A stretch of DNA of 64,000 nt from positions 310,001 to 374,000 of the forward strand of contig JAAEZD010000003.1 in NCBI GenBank assembly GCA_018223035.1, in the 5' to 3' direction. The translations under genes were made by a program, and so were the position numbers. The stretch is from Heliomarina sp018223035 (GTDB lineage: Bacteria; Pseudomonadota; Alphaproteobacteria; Rhodobacterales; Rhodobacteraceae). Under the pieces are notes generated by a model. It saw nothing but the letters and a program-made list of their open reading frames with translations, was not told the DNA's origin and did not search any database. This document shows positions 41,826-50,889 of the stretch, piece after piece. Positions within the stretch are counted from its first letter, which is position 1. Each line of letters begins with the position of its first letter.

Positions 41826-43403
41826 TCAGTTCTTCACGACGTCATCCAGCAGCAGGAAAAACGACGGCTGAAGCGAGAAATTCTCGACCCGGTCGCTGGT
41901 CACCGCGTTCTGCTTCCAGTTCGCGACAAAAACCCAGGGCGCGTCTTCCTGCACGATCACCTGCATCTCTTTGTACAGCTTCGCGCGTTCTTCCTGATCG
42001 GTGGCGACACGGGCCGCTTCCAGCAGCTCGTCCACCTTCGGGTTGGAATAATAGCCCGAGTTGAACCCGCCCTTGTCCGGCCATGCGTCGGTGCGCAGCG
42101 CAAGGAAAGGCAGGGTGTCCGGGTCATTTGTCATCCATGCCATCTCGGCCATGTCCGCCTTGCCTTCCAAACCGGGGTTCACCTCGCCAAGAAAGGTGTT
42201 CCATTCGTAGGTCTCGATGGTTACGTCGAACCCGACCGCTTCCAGATCGGCCTGCATCGCCGTTCCCATGGCAATCGGGTCCAGCATGCCCGACCCGCCC
42301 TCGGTCACGTAAAAGGTCAGCGAAGCCCCTTCCGCCTCGGCTTCGGCGAGCAGTTCCTTGGCCTTTTCCGGGTCATACGGATAAGGTTCGAGATCCGGGT
42401 TATACGCCCAGGCGAAAGCGGGCGGAGTCGGCCCGGCAGCGACCTCGGCCGTGCCCTCGAGCACGTTGTTCACCAGCGCTTCCTTGTTGATCGCGTAATT
42501 CGCGGCCTGACGCACCAGCTTGTCGGCAAAGGGGCCTTCCTTGGCGTTCAGGATCAGGAACCAGACATGCGGACCGGCCTGCTCGAACACGGAATATTGC
42601 TCGCCCTGAAACTCGCTCAGCGCGACGGGCGGCACCTCGACCATCAGGTCGATCCCGCCCGCCAGCATCTCGGCGGTTCGGGTATTTGCATCCGTAATCG
42701 GGCGGAATACAACCGCCTGCAGCTCCGGCGCGCCGTCCCAGTAGTCGGGGTTGGCTTCGATCACCACCGCTTCATTCGACCGCCATTCGCCGAATTTGAA
42801 CGGCCCGGTGCCCGAGGGGTTGCGCCCGAAATCGGATCCGCCCGCTTCGACGGCGGCGGGCGACACGATCAGACCGGTTGGATAGGCAAGGTTCGACAGG
42901 AACGGCGCGTAGGGCGCGTTCAGCGTGAATTTCACCGTCAGCGGATCGACCACTTCGACGTTTTCGACAGCCGAAAAGAAAAAGGCCAGCGGGAAGGGCC
43001 CGGTGTCGTGAAACGGGTGGCTCTCATCCAGCATCCGGTCGAAATTGAACTTTAACGCATCGGCGTCAAAGGCGCTGCCATCGTGAAAACTCACCCCGTC
43101 GCGCAGGGTAAAGGTGTATTCGGTCCCGTCTTCCGAGATCGTCCAGTCCGTGGCCAGCGACGGTTCCACTTCCAGTGTGCCGTCCTTGTAGCGCACCAAC
43201 CCGTCATAGACGTTCATCAGGATCCGGAAATCGTTCACCGCGGTCACGGCTGCCGGATCAAGCGACTTTGGCTCGGCGATCTGGCCGACTATCAGTACGC
43301 CGGGCGGGGTCTGTGCCTGCGCCAGCGATGCGGCCCCCAGCATCAAGGCCAGCGCGGTGCCAGTAGCCAGCACACCCCGGCGTGAGAAAGAAACAAGCGA
43401 CAT
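41826..43403 (-). CDS. Oligopeptide ABC transporter substrate-binding protein
   Basis: 525-residue periplasmic binding protein of the SBP_bac_5 (DppA/OppA) family. Signal peptide (RRGVLATGTALALMLGAASLAQA), possibly twin-arginine-like because of the leading SRRG. Family segments are GSLDPAAVTAVNDFRILMNVYDGLVRY-like and VEPSLATDWTISEDGTEYTFTLRDGVSFHDG. I chose the start at 43403, with GGAGGT upstream. It is first in the leftward peptide-transport operon, downstream of two GntR-type palindromes. Confidence 0.95.
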   Translation of the reverse strand: MSLVSFSRRGVLATGTALALMLGAASLAQAQTPPGVLIVGQIAEPKSLDPAAVTAVNDFRILMNVYDGLVRYKDGTLEVEPSLATDWTISEDGTEYTFTLRDGVSFHDGSAFDADALKFNFDRMLDESHPFHDTGPFPLAFFFSAVENVEVVDPLTVKFTLNAPYAPFLSNLAYPTGLIVSPAAVEAGGSDFGRNPSGTGPFKFGEWRSNEAVVIEANPDYWDGAPELQAVVFRPITDANTRTAEMLAGGIDLMVEVPPVALSEFQGEQYSVFEQAGPHVWFLILNAKEGPFADKLVRQAANYAINKEALVNNVLEGTAEVAAGPTPPAFAWAYNPDLEPYPYDPEKAKELLAEAEAEGASLTFYVTEGGSGMLDPIAMGTAMQADLEAVGFDVTIETYEWNTFLGEVNPGLEGKADMAEMAWMTNDPDTLPFLALRTDAWPDKGGFNSGYYSNPKVDELLEAARVATDQEERAKLYKEMQVIVQEDAPWVFVANWKQNAVTSDRVENFSLQPSFFLLLDDVVKN

Positions 43404-43430
43404 GGCCGCACCTCCACTGAAATTTGTTTT

Positions 43431-43446
43431 ATTTATCATGATAAAT
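43431..43446. promoter_or_regulatory. Probable GntR operator 1
   Basis: ATTTATCATGATAAAT, a perfect 16-bp palindrome 28 bases upstream of the substrate-binding protein start, in the divergent gap to the DUF1028 gene. Two near-copies at 43459 and 45016 lie in the other intergenic positions of this cluster, pointing to the GntR/FCD regulator encoded at 44208. Confidence 0.75.
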
Positions 43447-43458
43447 TGCATGAGGCCA

Positions 43459-43474
43459 AATTTTCATGATAAAT
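43459..43474. promoter_or_regulatory. Probable GntR operator 2
   Basis: AATTTTCATGATAAAT, two mismatches from operator 1, centred 28 bases from it in the same divergent gap, 28 bases before the DUF1028 start. Confidence 0.65.
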
Positions 43475-43502
43475 TCAACCCCATGATAAGAGAGCCACTG
43501 AA

Positions 43503-44204
43503 ATGACAATTTCGATACTCGCCTTCGACGAAAAAACGGGCAGTTACGGCGGCGCGGCCACGACAGGCAGTCTTTGCGTTGGCGGCTGGGTTCTGCGCGG
43601 CGACGCCGAATCGGGGATGTCCGCCTCCCAGGGGTCCCTGCCTTCGACACTTTGGGGCACAGGCGCGCTCGATCTCATGAAACAGGGCCTGACTGCCGTG
43701 CAAACCGTGGCAAAGCTGACCGGCGAGGACAGCGGTCGCGATCATCGCCAGATGTCGGCGCTCGACCTTAACGGCAATACGGCCGCCTTCACCGGTCAGG
43801 AAAGTATCGCCTTTGCCGGATCTCGCGAAGCGTCCCACGTCGTGGTCGCCGGCAACCTGCTGTCTTCCGCCTCGGTGCTGGATTCCTGCATTGAAGCCTT
43901 CACCTGCTCCGAGTCATCTTTTGAGCTGCGTCTTATTGAGGCGCTAGAGGCAGCGGCCAGCACTGGCGGCGACAGCCGTGGTCTGCTTTCGGCAGCGATC
44001 CTCATCGTCAACCGCGATGCCGCACCGCTGTCGCTGCGCATAGATTACTCCGAGCAGCCTCTGCGCGACCTTCGCGCACTGTACCGCCGCGCCATGTCCA
44101 CGCCCTATTCAGATTGGGCCGATCTCGTGCCAACCCTGAACGATCCGCACCGGGCGACCGCGCCTAGCGGTGCCATCGACCTGCGTAAATCGCCGGTGAA
44201 ATAG
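43503..44204 (+). CDS. DUF1028-family protein
   Basis: 233-residue protein of the DUF1028 family (Ntn-hydrolase-like fold). Marks are the N-terminal ISILAFDEKTGSYGGAATTGSLCVGGWVLRGDAESG and the central AGNLLSS. No signal peptide. It is divergent from the peptide transporter operon and shares its operator gap. DUF1028 genes commonly sit beside peptidase or peptide-transport genes, so a role in hydrolysing an imported peptide is plausible. Confidence 0.88.
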   Translation: MTISILAFDEKTGSYGGAATTGSLCVGGWVLRGDAESGMSASQGSLPSTLWGTGALDLMKQGLTAVQTVAKLTGEDSGRDHRQMSALDLNGNTAAFTGQESIAFAGSREASHVVVAGNLLSSASVLDSCIEAFTCSESSFELRLIEALEAAASTGGDSRGLLSAAILIVNRDAAPLSLRIDYSEQPLRDLRALYRRAMSTPYSDWADLVPTLNDPHRATAPSGAIDLRKSPVK

Positions 44205-44207
44205 GCT

Positions 44208-44966
44208 CTATTCCGCGATGAAACGCTTCATGACCACGGCTTCCTGATCCTCCATCAGCCGCCGCGCCATCTGCATGTGATCGCGCATGATCGCGCGCGC
44301 TGTGTCAGCATCCTCCGCCCGCAACGCGACAAGCAGGTCAAGCTGGTGACGCCGCCCCTCGCGCCATAATTCATGGTTCGGCTTGGAATAGAGCCGCTTG
44401 TAAACGGTCAGATCGGTCAGGATCTGCGCCATAAATCCGATGAAAAATCCGAGCAGCACGTTGTCTGCGAACCCCGCCAATGTCCCGTGAAAGCGCAGCG
44501 AGGCCACATGCTGCACACGTTCACTCTCGGCATCCTCGGCGGGGTGCTCATAGGCAGTCATAATCGCTTCCAGTTCTGCATACTGGCTCTCGTCCAGCTT
44601 CCCCGCCAGCGATGCTGCCGCTTCGGGTTCAAGCGCGATCCGCACCTGGTAGATGTCGTCGATCGAGACGTTCTGGAAATAGAAATAGTTTGCCAGCAGC
44701 GCCCGGGCGCGATCCTGCGAGACCTCGCCAACGAAACTGCCGCCGCCGGGGCCGGTCTTGGTGACGACAAGCCCCTGTGCTTGCAACAGCCGCATGGCTT
44801 CGCGGATCGTTCCCTTGGACATGGCGAAACGTGCGATCAGCTCGGCCTCGCCCGGCAGCCTGTCGCCCGGGGCCAGTCCTTTTTCCACCACCCACTCCTT
44901 GATCGCCTCGGCAACGCGCACAGGTCGCGAACGCCGGACGGTTTCAGCGCGGGTAGGATCAGTCAT
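44208..44966 (-). CDS. GntR-family regulator with FCD domain
   Basis: 252-residue FadR/FCD-type regulator. The winged helix-turn-helix is at about residues 10-75 (PGDRLPGEAELIARFAMSKGTIREAMRLLQAQGLVVTKTGPGGGSFV). The all-helical FCD ligand domain follows (about 95-235). It probably controls the peptide transporter and DUF1028 gene and itself through the three CATGAT palindromes. The start is ATG 44966; a GTG two codons earlier (44972) is possible. Convergent with DUF1028, three bases between stops. Confidence 0.9.
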   Translation of the reverse strand: MTDPTRAETVRRSRPVRVAEAIKEWVVEKGLAPGDRLPGEAELIARFAMSKGTIREAMRLLQAQGLVVTKTGPGGGSFVGEVSQDRARALLANYFYFQNVSIDDIYQVRIALEPEAAASLAGKLDESQYAELEAIMTAYEHPAEDAESERVQHVASLRFHGTLAGFADNVLLGFFIGFMAQILTDLTVYKRLYSKPNHELWREGRRHQLDLLVALRAEDADTARAIMRDHMQMARRLMEDQEAVVMKRFIAE

Positions 44967-45015
44967 CGTCACGTCTCATGATTACGGTTTCTGAAATGCC
45001 GGTCCAATGGACAAT

Positions 45016-45031
45016 ATTCATCATGATAAAT
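45016..45031. promoter_or_regulatory. Probable GntR operator 3 (autoregulation)
   Basis: ATTCATCATGATAAAT, one mismatch from operator 1, 49 bases upstream of the GntR start. It lies in the 171-base divergent gap shared with gpmI. Confidence 0.7.
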
Positions 45032-45137
45032 TCAAGGCGAAATTGCCGGCGGCATATGAACGCCCCTACAAGAAACCGGTTCACCCTGCCTGTCGCACGC
45101 GATAGAACGCGGACGAAACTGCAAACGGAGCCAATCT

Positions 45138-46652
45138 ATGAATGCCGTGAAACCCGTTGTCCTGTGCATTCTCGACGGCTGGGGACTTTCGGAGCAGACC
45201 GAAGCCAATGCGCCCTATCTTGCTCAGACGCCCAATTTTGATGCGATCATGCAGGGCCCACACGCGACGCTGACCACCTTTGGTCCTGACGTGGGCCTGC
45301 CGACCGGGCAGATGGGCAACTCTGAAGTCGGCCACACCAATATCGGTGCCGGACGCGTGGTGGCGATGGATCTCGGCCAGATCGACCTTGCCATCGAAGA
45401 CGGCAGTTTCTTTGAAAACGCCGCGCTTCAAGGGTTCATCGCCGGTCTTAAAGAGAGCGGGGGCACCGCGCATCTCATGGGTGTCGTTTCCGATGGCGGC
45501 GTACACGGCCATCTCGACCACATGGTTGCCGCCGCCAAGGCGATCACCGATGCAGGCGTGCCGGTGGCAATCCACGCCATCACCGACGGGCGCGATGTCG
45601 CCCCGAAATCTGCGGACGGTTTTATCGACGAACTGCAGGGCAAACTGCCCGCTAACGCGCATGTCGTCACGGTGATCGGGCGCTATTTCGCGATGGATCG
45701 CGACAATCGCTGGGACCGCGTGTCCCGCGCTTACGAGGCGATGATCCACGGCAAGGGCGAGGCCGCCACCACTGCAGCCGAGGCTGTCTCCGCAGCTTAC
45801 GGTCGCGGTGAAACCGATGAATTCATCGCCCCGACGATCATCGCCGATTATGCGGGCCTCTCGACCGGTGACGGTTTCTTCTGCCTCAACTTCCGCGCCG
45901 ACCGCGCCCGCGAAATCCTTGCCGCGATCGGTCAGCCGGATTTTGACGCGTTTGAGACCGGCGCCCGCCCCGAACTGGCGGGTCTGCTTGGGATGGTCGA
46001 ATATTCCGACAAGCATAACCAGTACATGACCGTTGCCTATCCCAAGGCCAAAATCGTCAATACGCTCGGCGAATGGGTTGCCAGCAAGGGCCTGCGCCAG
46101 TTCCGCCTCGCTGAGACCGAGAAATATCCGCACGTGACATTTTTCCTGAACGGCGGCGAGGAAACCGCCGAGACCGGCGAAGACCGCTTCATGCCCAAAT
46201 CCCCGAATGTTGCCACCTACGACCTGCAGCCAGAGATGTCGGCGCATGAGGTCACCGACAAGTTCGTCGAGGCCATAGAGGCCGGGTATGACCTGATCGT
46301 CACCAACTATGCCAACCCGGACATGGTCGGCCATACTGGCGATCTTCAGGCCGCCATCCGCGCCTGCGAGGCCGTCGATCAGGGGCTGGGCCGCGTGCTC
46401 GAGGCGTTGAAAAAAGCAGGCGGCGCGATGATCGTCACCGCCGACCACGGCAATTGCGAGGTGATGGTCGATCCGGACACCGGCGGCCCCCATACCGCAC
46501 ATACGCTCAATCCCGTGCCGGTCGCACTGGTTGGCGGACCCGATGGCGCGACGCTCTCCAAGGGGCGGCTCGCCGATCTCGCGCCCACCTTGCTCGAACT
46601 GATGGGGCTGGAAAAGCCGTCGGAAATGACCGGGAAAAGCCTGCTGGGATGA
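45138..46652 (+). CDS. gpmI: 2,3-bisphosphoglycerate-independent phosphoglycerate mutase GpmI
   Basis: 504-residue manganese-dependent mutase interconverting 3- and 2-phosphoglycerate in glycolysis and gluconeogenesis. It belongs to the alkaline phosphatase superfamily: LCILDGWGLS (metal), NSEVGHTNIGAGR (phosphorylated serine), HAITDGRDVAPKS, FRADRAREI, and C-terminal NYANPDMVGHTGD with ADHGNCE metal ligands. The length is normal. CGGAG precedes the ATG. It is followed without a gap by an envC-like gene (ATGA overlap). Confidence 0.97.
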   Translation: MNAVKPVVLCILDGWGLSEQTEANAPYLAQTPNFDAIMQGPHATLTTFGPDVGLPTGQMGNSEVGHTNIGAGRVVAMDLGQIDLAIEDGSFFENAALQGFIAGLKESGGTAHLMGVVSDGGVHGHLDHMVAAAKAITDAGVPVAIHAITDGRDVAPKSADGFIDELQGKLPANAHVVTVIGRYFAMDRDNRWDRVSRAYEAMIHGKGEAATTAAEAVSAAYGRGETDEFIAPTIIADYAGLSTGDGFFCLNFRADRAREILAAIGQPDFDAFETGARPELAGLLGMVEYSDKHNQYMTVAYPKAKIVNTLGEWVASKGLRQFRLAETEKYPHVTFFLNGGEETAETGEDRFMPKSPNVATYDLQPEMSAHEVTDKFVEAIEAGYDLIVTNYANPDMVGHTGDLQAAIRACEAVDQGLGRVLEALKKAGGAMIVTADHGNCEVMVDPDTGGPHTAHTLNPVPVALVGGPDGATLSKGRLADLAPTLLELMGLEKPSEMTGKSLLG

Positions 46653-47782
46653 AACGCGTTGTCGCTCTGGTAACGGCGCTGCTGCTGGCCGGATTCGCGC
46701 AGGCGCAGGGCGACCCTGCCGCCGATGCCCGCGAAGCCGCGCAGCAGTTGGAACAGGCATCCATCGCCTTGCAAGAGGCGGTCGAGGCCCGCGACCGGGT
46801 GCGCGCGCTCACCGAAACCGTCCGCGCCTTTGAAGCCGGGCTTGGCGCGATGCGCGAAGGCTTGCGGCAGGTGGCCACCCGCGAAGCGACCCTGACGCGG
46901 CGGCTCGAGGCACGCGACGGCGAAATCGCCCAGCTTCTCGGTGTCATCCAGACCATCGAAATCTCGCCGCCGCCGGTGCTGATGCTGCATCCCTCCGGTC
47001 CCGTCGGCAGTGCGCGTTCCGGCATGATGCTGGCCGATGTCACCCCGGGCCTTGCCCGCAAGGCGCAGGAATTGCGCAGCGATCTAGAAGAGGTCCAGAC
47101 TCTGCGTCTCTTGCAACAAAGCGCGCTCGACAAGATGGAGCAGGGGCTTGCTGGCATCCAGAAGGCTCGCGCCGAACTCAGCCAGGCCATCGCCGACCGG
47201 ACCGACCTGCCAACCCGTTTCACCGAAGATCCGGTGCGAACGGCAATCCTGATTTCTTCGACCGAGACCTTGGGCGGCTTTGCCAGCGGTCTCAGCCTGA
47301 TCGGAGTGGAAGAAATCGAGGATACCGATATCGACATTAGCGAGCAGAAAGGGGAGATCGAGCTGCCTGTGCAGGGCGTGATCCTCCATCGCGCGGGCGA
47401 TGCCGACGCGGCCGGAATCAGCCGCGACGGCATAATCGTGGCCACTCGGCCGCGCGCACTTGTCGTTTCGCCTGTTTCCGCGACAATTCGCTACCGTGGA
47501 CCGCTGCTCGATCTGGGTAATGTGGTCATTCTGGAACCGCAGGCAGAGACGTTGTTTGTGTTATCCGGACTGGATGAGGTATATGGCGACACCGGGCAAG
47601 TCATCCCGGCAGGAACGCCAGTAGGGATCATGGGCGGAACGACACCAAATCTGGGCACAATCCTTTCACTAAGCAGTGAAGGCTCTGGCACTGATCGTTC
47701 AGAAACGCTCTACATTGAAGTAAGAGAGGGCGGAAGCCCGGTGGACCCCGAAGATTGGTTCCGAACGGACAAGGATGGATAA
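46649..47782 (+). CDS. Murein hydrolase activator, EnvC/LytM-like protein
   Basis: 377-residue periplasmic protein. Signal peptide (MKRVVALVTALLLAGFAQAQ), a long coiled-coil region (about 25-195, AREAAQQLEQASIALQEAVEARDRVRALTE), then a LytM/M23-like domain (about 255-360) with HRAGDADAAGISRDGIIVATRPRALVVSPVSATIRYRGPLLDLGNVVILEP. The M23 zinc ligands are not all present, as expected of EnvC-type activators of amidases in cell division. It starts at ATG 46649, overlapping the gpmI stop, and is followed by ctpA, a common alphaproteobacterial order. Confidence 0.9.
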   Translation: MKRVVALVTALLLAGFAQAQGDPAADAREAAQQLEQASIALQEAVEARDRVRALTETVRAFEAGLGAMREGLRQVATREATLTRRLEARDGEIAQLLGVIQTIEISPPPVLMLHPSGPVGSARSGMMLADVTPGLARKAQELRSDLEEVQTLRLLQQSALDKMEQGLAGIQKARAELSQAIADRTDLPTRFTEDPVRTAILISSTETLGGFASGLSLIGVEEIEDTDIDISEQKGEIELPVQGVILHRAGDADAAGISRDGIIVATRPRALVVSPVSATIRYRGPLLDLGNVVILEPQAETLFVLSGLDEVYGDTGQVIPAGTPVGIMGGTTPNLGTILSLSSEGSGTDRSETLYIEVREGGSPVDPEDWFRTDKDG

Positions 47783-47788
47783 CAACGC

Positions 47789-49132
47789 ATGAAGAAATTC
47801 GTGATGGCCGCTCTTGGCGGCACATTGGCAGGTATCATCGCCACAACGCAGGTCGCCGGTCCGCTGGTTGCTCAGGAAAATTCCCGGAATGCAAATGTTT
47901 ACGAGCAGCTTGACCTGTTCGGCGACATTTTCGAACGGATCCGTGCGCAATACGTGGAAAAGGTCGATGAATCCGAACTGATCGAAGCGGCGATCAACGG
48001 GATGCTGACCTCACTTGACCCGCACTCCAGCTATCTCTCGCCCGAGGACGCCACCGCGATGCGCGTCCAGACCCGTGGCGAATTCGGCGGTCTCGGCATC
48101 GAGGTCACGCAGGAAGAAGGTTTCGTCAAGGTCGTCTCGCCGATCGATGGCACGCCTGCTGACGATGCAGGCATCGAATCGGGCGACTTCATCACTCATG
48201 TGGATGGCGAATCCGTTCTTGGCCTGACGCTCGACAAGGCGGTCGAGATGATGCGCGGCCCGGTCGGGTCGGAAATCATCATCACCGTGGTTCGCGAAGG
48301 CGAAGACGAACCCTTTGACGTCTCGATCATCCGCGACACGATCAAGCTGACCGCCGTGCGCACACGCACCGAGGGCCAGACCGTCGTCCTGCGTGTCACG
48401 ACCTTCAACGATCAGACCACGCCCAATCTTGAAGCGGGCATGAAGGAACAGATTGAACTGGCCGGTGGCATGGAGAATGTAAACGGTTTCGTTCTCGATC
48501 TGCGCAACAACCCCGGCGGCCTGCTGAATCAGGCGATCAACGTGTCGGATTCCTTCCTCGAATCCGGTGAAATCGTCAGCACCCGTGGCCGCAACCCCGA
48601 AGACGGCGAGCGCTTCAACGCGACTCCGGGCGACTTGGCCGAAGGCAAACCGATTGTCGTTCTGATTAACGGCGGTTCGGCATCGGCGTCGGAAATCGTC
48701 GCGGGCGCGCTGCAGGATCACCGCCGGGCCATCGTTGTCGGTACGAAATCCTTCGGCAAGGGCTCGGTTCAGACGGTCATGCCCCTGCGCGGCGACGGTG
48801 CGATGCGCCTGACCACGGCCCGCTATTACACGCCGTCGGGTCGCTCGATTCAGGCGCTGGGCGTCTCCCCCGACATCGTCGTGGAACAGCCGCGCCGGGC
48901 ACCCGACACCGAGGAAGAGGACGAACCCAAGAGCGCAGTGAACCGCTCGCGCTCCGAAGCCGACCTTCGTGGCCGTCTTAACAACGACAGCCTTTCCGAG
49001 GATGAGATCCGCCAGATCGAGGAAGACCGCGCCAAGGCCGAAGCATCGGCAAAGCTGCGCGAAGAGGATTACCAGCTCGCTTATGCGATCGATATTCTCA
49101 AGGGTCTTTCGGCCATCGAACACAAGGAATGA
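47789..49132 (+). CDS. ctpA: Carboxy-terminal processing protease CtpA (S41 family)
   Basis: 447-residue periplasmic serine protease. Signal peptide at the start (AALGGTLAGIIATTQVAGPLVAQ), PDZ domain (about 85-170, GLGIEVTQEEGFVKVVSPIDGTPADDAG), and the S41 catalytic core with the serine in NGGSASASEIVAGAL and the lysine in VGTKSFGKGSVQTVMPL. The C-terminal 75 residues are charged (EEEDEPKSAVNRSRSEADLRG). It is six bases after the envC-like gene, and the pair likely acts in cell-wall turnover. A strong terminator follows. Confidence 0.95.
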   Translation: MKKFVMAALGGTLAGIIATTQVAGPLVAQENSRNANVYEQLDLFGDIFERIRAQYVEKVDESELIEAAINGMLTSLDPHSSYLSPEDATAMRVQTRGEFGGLGIEVTQEEGFVKVVSPIDGTPADDAGIESGDFITHVDGESVLGLTLDKAVEMMRGPVGSEIIITVVREGEDEPFDVSIIRDTIKLTAVRTRTEGQTVVLRVTTFNDQTTPNLEAGMKEQIELAGGMENVNGFVLDLRNNPGGLLNQAINVSDSFLESGEIVSTRGRNPEDGERFNATPGDLAEGKPIVVLINGGSASASEIVAGALQDHRRAIVVGTKSFGKGSVQTVMPLRGDGAMRLTTARYYTPSGRSIQALGVSPDIVVEQPRRAPDTEEEDEPKSAVNRSRSEADLRGRLNNDSLSEDEIRQIEEDRAKAEASAKLREEDYQLAYAIDILKGLSAIEHKE

Positions 49133-49155
49133 TCTTGTGCAAAAGTTCAGGAATC

Positions 49156-49178
49156 GGGCGGCCTTGGCCGCCCTTTTT
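49156..49178 (+). terminator. Rho-independent terminator after ctpA
   Basis: Perfect eight-base stem GGGCGGCC/GGCCGCCC, TT loop, then TTTTT. It lies 24 bases after the ctpA stop and ends the gpmI-envC-ctpA unit. Confidence 0.9.
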
Positions 49179-49275
49179 CGTTTTGGGCACATTCATCACC
49201 GGCCAGCGGTTGTGATGTGTTGGTGGCCTTGCTTGGGTCGGGGGAGAAACCCCGCGCGCCAACAAGGAATGCCAG

Positions 49276-50460
49276 ATGTCCCCTCCTTCGCTTTTCGATC
49301 CGCTCGAACTGCCCTGCGGAACCGTGCTCAGGAACCGGATCGTGAAATCGGCGATGTCGGATTCCCTTGGCGACGGGCAGGGCAGTTCGACAGCGGAACA
49401 GATTCGTCTCTACCGGCGCTGGGCCGAGGGCGGCGCGGCCGCGACGATCATCGGCGAAGTTCAGGGGCGACCGGACACCGCCGAAAAGCCGGGCAACCTC
49501 GTTCTGAGTGCCGACAGCCCGAAACAGCTGTTTGGTGACCTCGCGATGTACGGGGGGTGTACAGGTTGTGTACCGTTTGTGCAGCTCGGTCACGCCGGTG
49601 CAATGGCCTATCCGCCTATTTCCCATCCGGTGGGACCAAGCGCGCTGGACTTGCCCGGCGTACAGTGTGAGGCGCTGACGGTGGACGAGATCCTTGCCCT
49701 GCCGGAGGCCTTCGCCGTGACCGCGCGACTGGTCCGCGACATGGGCTTTGGCGGGGTGCAGATCCATGCGGCGCATGGCTTTCTGCTCAGCCAGTTTCTC
49801 TCGCCCCTGTTCAACAGGCGGACCGACGGCTGGGGCGGATCGCTCGGAAACCGTATGCGTCTGCTGATTGATACGATCACGGCCATGCGGCAAGCAGTGG
49901 GGCCGGATTTCCCGATTGCGGTCAAGCTGAACGCCACCGACCAGTTGCAGGGCGGGCTGACAGAGGCGGAGTCTATTCGGATCGTCGCAGCTCTCGACAA
50001 AACCGGCGTCGACCTGATCGACATCACCGGCGGCACTTATTTTCCGGGCGCTGCTTCCGCATCGGACGCCAAGCCGGGGCAGCCCTATTTCATCGAGTTT
50101 TCGCGCCGCGCCAAACAGGTCACGACTATCCCCGTCATGCTGACCGGCGGCATCAAGACCCGCGCTCAGGCGATGGATGTTCTAGAAAGCGGGGCCGCAG
50201 ACATGGTGGGACTGGCCCGCGCCCTCGTGCTTAACCCCGATCTGCCGACGCACTGGCAAAAAGCGGGCAATAACCCGGTTTTTCCACGTTTCGCGGATGC
50301 CCCCGAAGGCGGCGTAACCGCTTGGTTTACCGAACAGATCGCCGCTTTGGGCCGGGGTGGAGAGCTGGACTCGGACCTTGGCGTTCACGAAGCGCTTGCC
50401 AGCTATACGAACCGGGACGAGGCGCGTATCCCGCTATGGAACGCTGCCTTTACGCAGTAA
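49276..50460 (+). CDS. NADH:flavin oxidoreductase, Old Yellow Enzyme family
   Basis: 394-residue FMN-dependent oxidoreductase. The N-terminal FDPLELPCGTVLRNRIVKSAMSD, QLGHAGAMAYPP, and the core GVQIHAAHGFLLSQFLSPLFNRRTDGWGGSLGNRMRLL are hallmark OYE segments, with the TIM-barrel phosphate-binding region near TGGIKTRAQAMDVLESGAADMVGLARALV. There is no C-terminal iron-sulfur extension, so it is of the short type. AAGGAA precedes the ATG. The substrate is unknown. Confidence 0.92.
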   Translation: MSPPSLFDPLELPCGTVLRNRIVKSAMSDSLGDGQGSSTAEQIRLYRRWAEGGAAATIIGEVQGRPDTAEKPGNLVLSADSPKQLFGDLAMYGGCTGCVPFVQLGHAGAMAYPPISHPVGPSALDLPGVQCEALTVDEILALPEAFAVTARLVRDMGFGGVQIHAAHGFLLSQFLSPLFNRRTDGWGGSLGNRMRLLIDTITAMRQAVGPDFPIAVKLNATDQLQGGLTEAESIRIVAALDKTGVDLIDITGGTYFPGAASASDAKPGQPYFIEFSRRAKQVTTIPVMLTGGIKTRAQAMDVLESGAADMVGLARALVLNPDLPTHWQKAGNNPVFPRFADAPEGGVTAWFTEQIAALGRGGELDSDLGVHEALASYTNRDEARIPLWNAAFTQ

Positions 50461-50508
50461 AAGCGCTCAAATAATCGAGATCCCTCGGTCATCCGATGAT
50501 GGGTCGCC

Positions 50509-50880
50509 TTACGAGGTTTCGCGGCAATGGTGGCGAAAGGCCCGCTTGAGCATATCCAGCTCGGCCCGCAGCAGTTCAACCTCTCCACGCAGATCCGCTG
50601 CCCCGATATCGCCCGCGATGAACGCGAAATCGCCAAGCTTGGTGCCTTCGATCTTGTCGGTGATGACAAAGCAATGAACCCCGTCGGCCACTGCCTCCAT
50701 CGGAACCGGGATTTGCACGGCCCAGGTGTCTTTGGTTCCCGACTTGCTGACCTGCACGCCGGTCAGGGGCCGGTCGCGGTACGTAACCTGCAACTGCGGC
50801 GTCACATCATGCGGGGCGGCCAGTTCGCCCTCCCAAATGCCATCGCGCATTCGGATCTTGGTCAGGGGCTGTTCACTCAT
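50509..50880 (-). CDS. Uncharacterised small protein with C-terminal coiled coil
   Basis: 123-residue protein, no signal peptide. The first 90 residues look beta-rich (EGELAAPHDVTPQLQVTYRDRPLTGVQVS), and the end is a predicted helix LRGEVELLRAELDMLKRAFRHHCRE. No domain is recognised. AGGAGA precedes its ATG. It follows the DUF6478-like gene by nine bases on the same strand, so the two form an operon. Confidence 0.7.
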   Translation of the reverse strand: MSEQPLTKIRMRDGIWEGELAAPHDVTPQLQVTYRDRPLTGVQVSKSGTKDTWAVQIPVPMEAVADGVHCFVITDKIEGTKLGDFAFIAGDIGAADLRGEVELLRAELDMLKRAFRHHCRETS

Positions 50881-50889
50881 CCCATTCTC

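Noticed and set aside
41745..43055. 436-codon plus-strand frame over the substrate-binding protein gene
   Set aside because: Antisense shadow of a well-supported binding-protein gene.
45081..46760. 559-codon minus-strand frame over gpmI
   Set aside because: Antisense shadow of gpmI with composition like the other shadows and no signal or domain.
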